Shown one piece after another: positions 51,338 through 53,862 of a stretch of DNA of 53,862 bases; positions within the stretch are counted from its first letter, which is position 1, and the number at the start of each line of letters is the position of its first letter. Location: positions 1 to 53,862 of the forward strand of contig JACPPF010000161.1 in NCBI GenBank assembly GCA_016191165.1. The letters run 5' to 3'. The position numbers were made by a program, and so were the translations under genes. This DNA is from Planctomycetota bacterium (GTDB lineage: Bacteria; Planctomycetota; Planctomycetia; Gemmatales; Gemmataceae). The notes under the pieces were generated by a model. The model made no database searches. It saw only the letters and a program-made list of their open reading frames with translations, and was not told the origin of the DNA.

Positions 51338-52087
51338 TTACGTCCCGATGCCCGCCGTGGCGAACGTGGGAATGGAATTTCGTTCGGGCGCTTCAACTCG
51401 GCCATCGGTCAACTTCACCATGCGGTCGGTGTCGTGAACCAGGTCCAAGTTGTGCGTCACCATCACGATGGTCAAGCCTTCCTGCTGATTCAGGTCGCGC
51501 AATAGCTTCATGATGTGCTGTCCGTTGGCGGTATCGAGGTTGCCCGTCGGCTCGTCCGCCAGAAGAACGCGCGGGCGATTGATGAGGGCGCGGGCGATCG
51601 CCGCCCTCTGCATCTCGCCGCCGGAAAGTTCCTTCGGGCGATGCGTCAGGCGATGGCTCAAACCCACGCGATCGATCAACTCCAGCGCCTGTTTCTTGAG
51701 CTCGCGCCGATGTTGCCACCAGCTCCAGAAAGAATGCGTGATCAGGGCGGGCGTCAGCACGTTTTCGAGCAAATTCATTTCCGGCAGCAGATGGTAAAAC
51801 TGGAAGATAAACCCGAAGGTGCGGTTGCGGAGTTGATCACGCATTTTCGCCGACAGGTTGTCGATGCGCCGGCCTTCGAGATGAATGCAGCCGTCGTCGG
51901 GCCGATCAAGCGTGCCCAGAAGGTGCAGCATCGTGCTCTTGCCGGATCCCGAGTTGCCGATGACGGAGAGAAACTCTCCCTCGGCAACGTCGAGATCGAC
52001 GCCGCGCAGGACCTCGATGCGATTGGCGAATTTGACGTAGGTCTTGCGCAGGTTGAGCGCGCTTAACAGGGGCATCGTGCCGTCCAT
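51338..52087 (-). CDS. ABC transporter ATPase, LolD/MacB type
   Basis: The 249 residues contain Walker A GNSGSGKST, Q-loop FIFQFYHLLPEMNLLENV, signature LSGGEMQRAAIARAL, Walker B RVLLADEPTGNLD and the switch His in VMVTHNLDLVHD. EPTGNLD and FQFYHLLP are typical of the LolD/FtsE/MacB branch, which drives lipoprotein release or other envelope mechanotransmission rather than pore transport. The permease gene lies immediately upstream (52158-53696), so the two form one transporter. An insertion (ITHSFWSWWQHRR) lies after the Q-loop. Confidence 0.94.
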   Translation of the reverse strand: MDGTMPLLSALNLRKTYVKFANRIEVLRGVDLDVAEGEFLSVIGNSGSGKSTMLHLLGTLDRPDDGCIHLEGRRIDNLSAKMRDQLRNRTFGFIFQFYHLLPEMNLLENVLTPALITHSFWSWWQHRRELKKQALELIDRVGLSHRLTHRPKELSGGEMQRAAIARALINRPRVLLADEPTGNLDTANGQHIMKLLRDLNQQEGLTIVMVTHNLDLVHDTDRMVKLTDGRVEAPERNSIPTFATAGIGT

Positions 52088-52103
52088 GGGGTTTTCCTTT
52101 TGA

Positions 52104-52145
52104 TTCGTTTAGCGCCCGCTTGGCGTCACGCGGGCGCTAAACGAA
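52104..52145. repeat. Palindromic repeat, family C (copy 3)
   Basis: TTCGTTTAGCGCCCGC (52104-52119) and its exact reverse complement (52130-52145) form 16-bp arms around 10 nt, the best copy of the family. It lies between the permease and ATPase genes of one transporter. Confidence 0.92.
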
Positions 52146-52157
52146 AAATCGAGGTAA

Positions 52158-53696
52158 TTATTCATACCGCAGCGCCTGCACCGGATGCAGCATGGCCGCT
52201 CGGAACGCGGGGATGATGCTGAACACGACTGCGATGGCGATGGCGCCGAGGTTGACGATCAGGATCGCGGCGGGCTGCACGTCGGTCGGAATCTCGTTGA
52301 AGTAATAGACGCCGCCGTCAAATACTTTCGTTCCGGTCATCAACGCGATAAAGGCCTCGACCTCGTTGATGTTCCAGGTAAGCGTCAGGCCGAGGATCGT
52401 GCCAAACCCGGCGCCGACGACGCCGAGCAACAGGCCATAGGTCAGGAAGATTTTCATGATGCCCCCGGACGACGCGCCGAGCGCCTTGAGGATGCCAATG
52501 TCGCGGGTCTTCTCGGAGACGATCATGCTGAAGATCGCCAGGATGCCGAAACCCGCAACGGCGATGATCATGAAGAGCAAGATGTTGAGGATGCTCTTCT
52601 CGATTTCAATGGCGCGCAGCAGCGGGCCCTGTTTCTTCTCCCACGTGCTGATGGCCAGCTGGTCGTGCGGAAATAAAGCCTCCAGGGCCGCCACGACCTT
52701 GTCGGCTTCCTTGTAGTTCTTGAGCTTGATCAGGATGTTGCTGGCGCGATTGTCCATCGAACGAAGCTTTTGTAAATGTTCGAGCGGGACGAAAACGCAG
52801 TTGGCGTCGTATTCGCTCATGTCGGACTTGAAGTAATCGACGGCAATGAAACTGTCGTAAACGGGCATCAGCTTCTCGCCGCTGGAGACCGTGGTCAAAA
52901 CGATCGGGTCGCCGATCTTGATCGGCTCGGCTTCCTTGTATTCCCCCGTTTTGGGATCGCGATACTTGAAGTGGGCGATCAGATGGCCCAGAATGGCGCC
53001 CTGCGGGACGCGCGGCACATGCGGCACGGCGCGCGGCGGCGGGATCGGCGCTTCGGGCTTCTCGCCCTTCCGGGCGGCATCGAAGAGCTTCTGTACGTCG
53101 TCCGGGATGCCGATTGGTTTTTCGATCACGCGGAACGGCAGGCGCGGCGGCTGCGTGTCGAGTTTCTTTTGCTTCTCGTCCGCTTCGCGCTCCTCGCGTT
53201 CGCGGAAGGCCCGCAGGTTTTCCTCCGCCAGCTCATAGTTTTTGCGGATTTTCGCGGGGATTTCAAAGCTCGGTTCCGTCTCGTCTTTTTGACGAATCAG
53301 GTGCTGGTGGAACCCGCCCACGGAGGCGCGGTCCTTCATCTCGATGCCGACCACGCGCACGGGCCGGGTCGCGATCTCGCCGTTGATGTTGCGGTATTGC
53401 ACCATGCCAAAGGCTTCAAGCGTGACCGCCATCGACTGGATCTGTGAGTTCAGATACGGATTCTTCCGAATTCGGGCGATCTTCTCGGCCGGGTCGTGGA
53501 AGCCCTCCATGCTGTGCCCCTCCATGACGACGTCGGAGAGGACGCTATGGAGCAGATCGCGCAACTTGGTGGCAAACCCGTTCATCACGCTGTTGACAAC
53601 GATGAGCGTGGCCACGCCGAGCATGACGCTGATGATGCACGCGAACGCCAGATAGCGCGTTTTGAGATAGCGCCAGCAGAGGATTTGTTTGTACAT
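52158..53696 (-). CDS. ABC transporter permease, LolC/LolE type
   Basis: This 512-residue protein has the four-helix LolC/E (MacB-FtsX) layout: helix 1 at the N-terminus (AFACIISVMLGVATLIVVNS, followed by VMNGFATKLRD), a large extracytoplasmic domain of about 330 residues, then three helices (ILLFMIIAVAGFGILAIF, YGLLLGVVGAGFGTILGLTL, LIVNLGAIAIAVVFSIIPAF). VNSVMNGF and KTRDIGILKALGAS are family signatures. The outer domain contains an unusual charged helical and Pro-rich insertion (near 150-225). With the adjoining ATPase it probably extracts lipoproteins from the membrane; the window encodes several lipoproteins. Only one permease is seen, so it may act as a homodimer. Confidence 0.93.
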   Translation of the reverse strand: MYKQILCWRYLKTRYLAFACIISVMLGVATLIVVNSVMNGFATKLRDLLHSVLSDVVMEGHSMEGFHDPAEKIARIRKNPYLNSQIQSMAVTLEAFGMVQYRNINGEIATRPVRVVGIEMKDRASVGGFHQHLIRQKDETEPSFEIPAKIRKNYELAEENLRAFREREEREADEKQKKLDTQPPRLPFRVIEKPIGIPDDVQKLFDAARKGEKPEAPIPPPRAVPHVPRVPQGAILGHLIAHFKYRDPKTGEYKEAEPIKIGDPIVLTTVSSGEKLMPVYDSFIAVDYFKSDMSEYDANCVFVPLEHLQKLRSMDNRASNILIKLKNYKEADKVVAALEALFPHDQLAISTWEKKQGPLLRAIEIEKSILNILLFMIIAVAGFGILAIFSMIVSEKTRDIGILKALGASSGGIMKIFLTYGLLLGVVGAGFGTILGLTLTWNINEVEAFIALMTGTKVFDGGVYYFNEIPTDVQPAAILIVNLGAIAIAVVFSIIPAFRAAMLHPVQALRYE

Positions 53697-53862
53697 GGGA
53701 TCACGTCCTTGTGATGTTTTTGGCCGCTTGCGGCTTAGTGGTTCGTTTCACAAATAACGTCGTGGTTTCCCGGTTCCTTCCCTCAGGCAGCGGAAGCTGC
53801 TAAAAAATGCGGCGACGCACGTTTTAGCCAATTCAGCATATCCTGTCGAGTGAACTTCCAGG
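53697..53862. other. Window-edge region: half repeat and possible gene end
   Basis: GCCGCTTGCGGCTTAGTG (53723-53740) is a left half of the family A repeat. On the minus strand, a frame open from the window edge to a TGA at 53783-53785 reads WKFTRQDMLNWLKRASPHFL and five more residues; it could be the C-terminus of a gene beyond the window, but it is too short to judge. Confidence 0.3.

Overview
This GC-rich window almost certainly comes from a planctomycete, most likely Gemmataceae or a close relative. The evidence is the MoxR / DUF58 / BatA-vWA / DUF4175-like / cyclase-fold gene order, a caa3-type oxidase operon led by a diheme cytochrome c lipoprotein, a PIN antitoxin/toxin pair and Uma2 protein of planctomycete type, giant secreted low-complexity proteins, and many short palindromic repeats between genes. 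No rRNA, tRNA, CRISPR array or intact insertion sequence was seen.

Layout. (1) 225-5378 (-): an ECF sigma factor and its zinc-finger anti-sigma factor, overlapping by 4 nt, followed by three exported or membrane-anchored proteins; two are strongly basic and low in complexity. (2) 5575-9947: a PLP aminotransferase, a probable type II restriction endonuclease with an overlapping Dam-family adenine methyltransferase, a Uma2 protein, and convergent pyrE. (3) 10132-14453 (+): an ExbB/MotA-like proton-channel protein plus two single-pass proteins whose N-termini resemble ExbD/TolR. Only one keeps the membrane Asp, and the pair shares a repeated periplasmic module. This is my best candidate for an undescribed machine. 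(4) 14620-25561 (-): an MscS channel, then (read in the transcribed direction) cytochrome c, ctaC, ctaD, ctaA, ctaB, ctaE, ctaF and a Sco-DUF420 fusion. Subunit I has the YSHPxVY motif of A2-type oxidases, and heme A synthesis and copper loading are encoded in the same operon.

(5) 25904-49559 (+): a 58-aa membrane peptide, a 1333-aa secreted PQQ-propeller/TPR protein, and a MoxR ATPase carrying a zinc ribbon. Next comes a cargo block (107-aa orphan, LRR lipoprotein, antitoxin and PIN toxin) between moxR and its usual partner DUF58. After it come DUF58, an 1811-aa BatA/vWA double-module fusion, a 1294-aa DUF4175-like coiled-coil protein, a polyglycine protein and its small paralogue, a Tat-exported cyclase-fold protein, an NPCBM protein and nadA. 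(6) 49824-53696 (-): a frameshifted nucleotidyltransferase pseudogene, ilvE, and a LolCDE-like ATPase/permease pair.

Four palindromic repeat families recur through the window and lie almost entirely between co-directional genes. In the cytochrome oxidase operon every real intercistronic gap holds such an element or part of one. One family keeps a constant 13-nt loop while its stem bases change together. Functional assignments rest on motifs read by eye. No database search was run.
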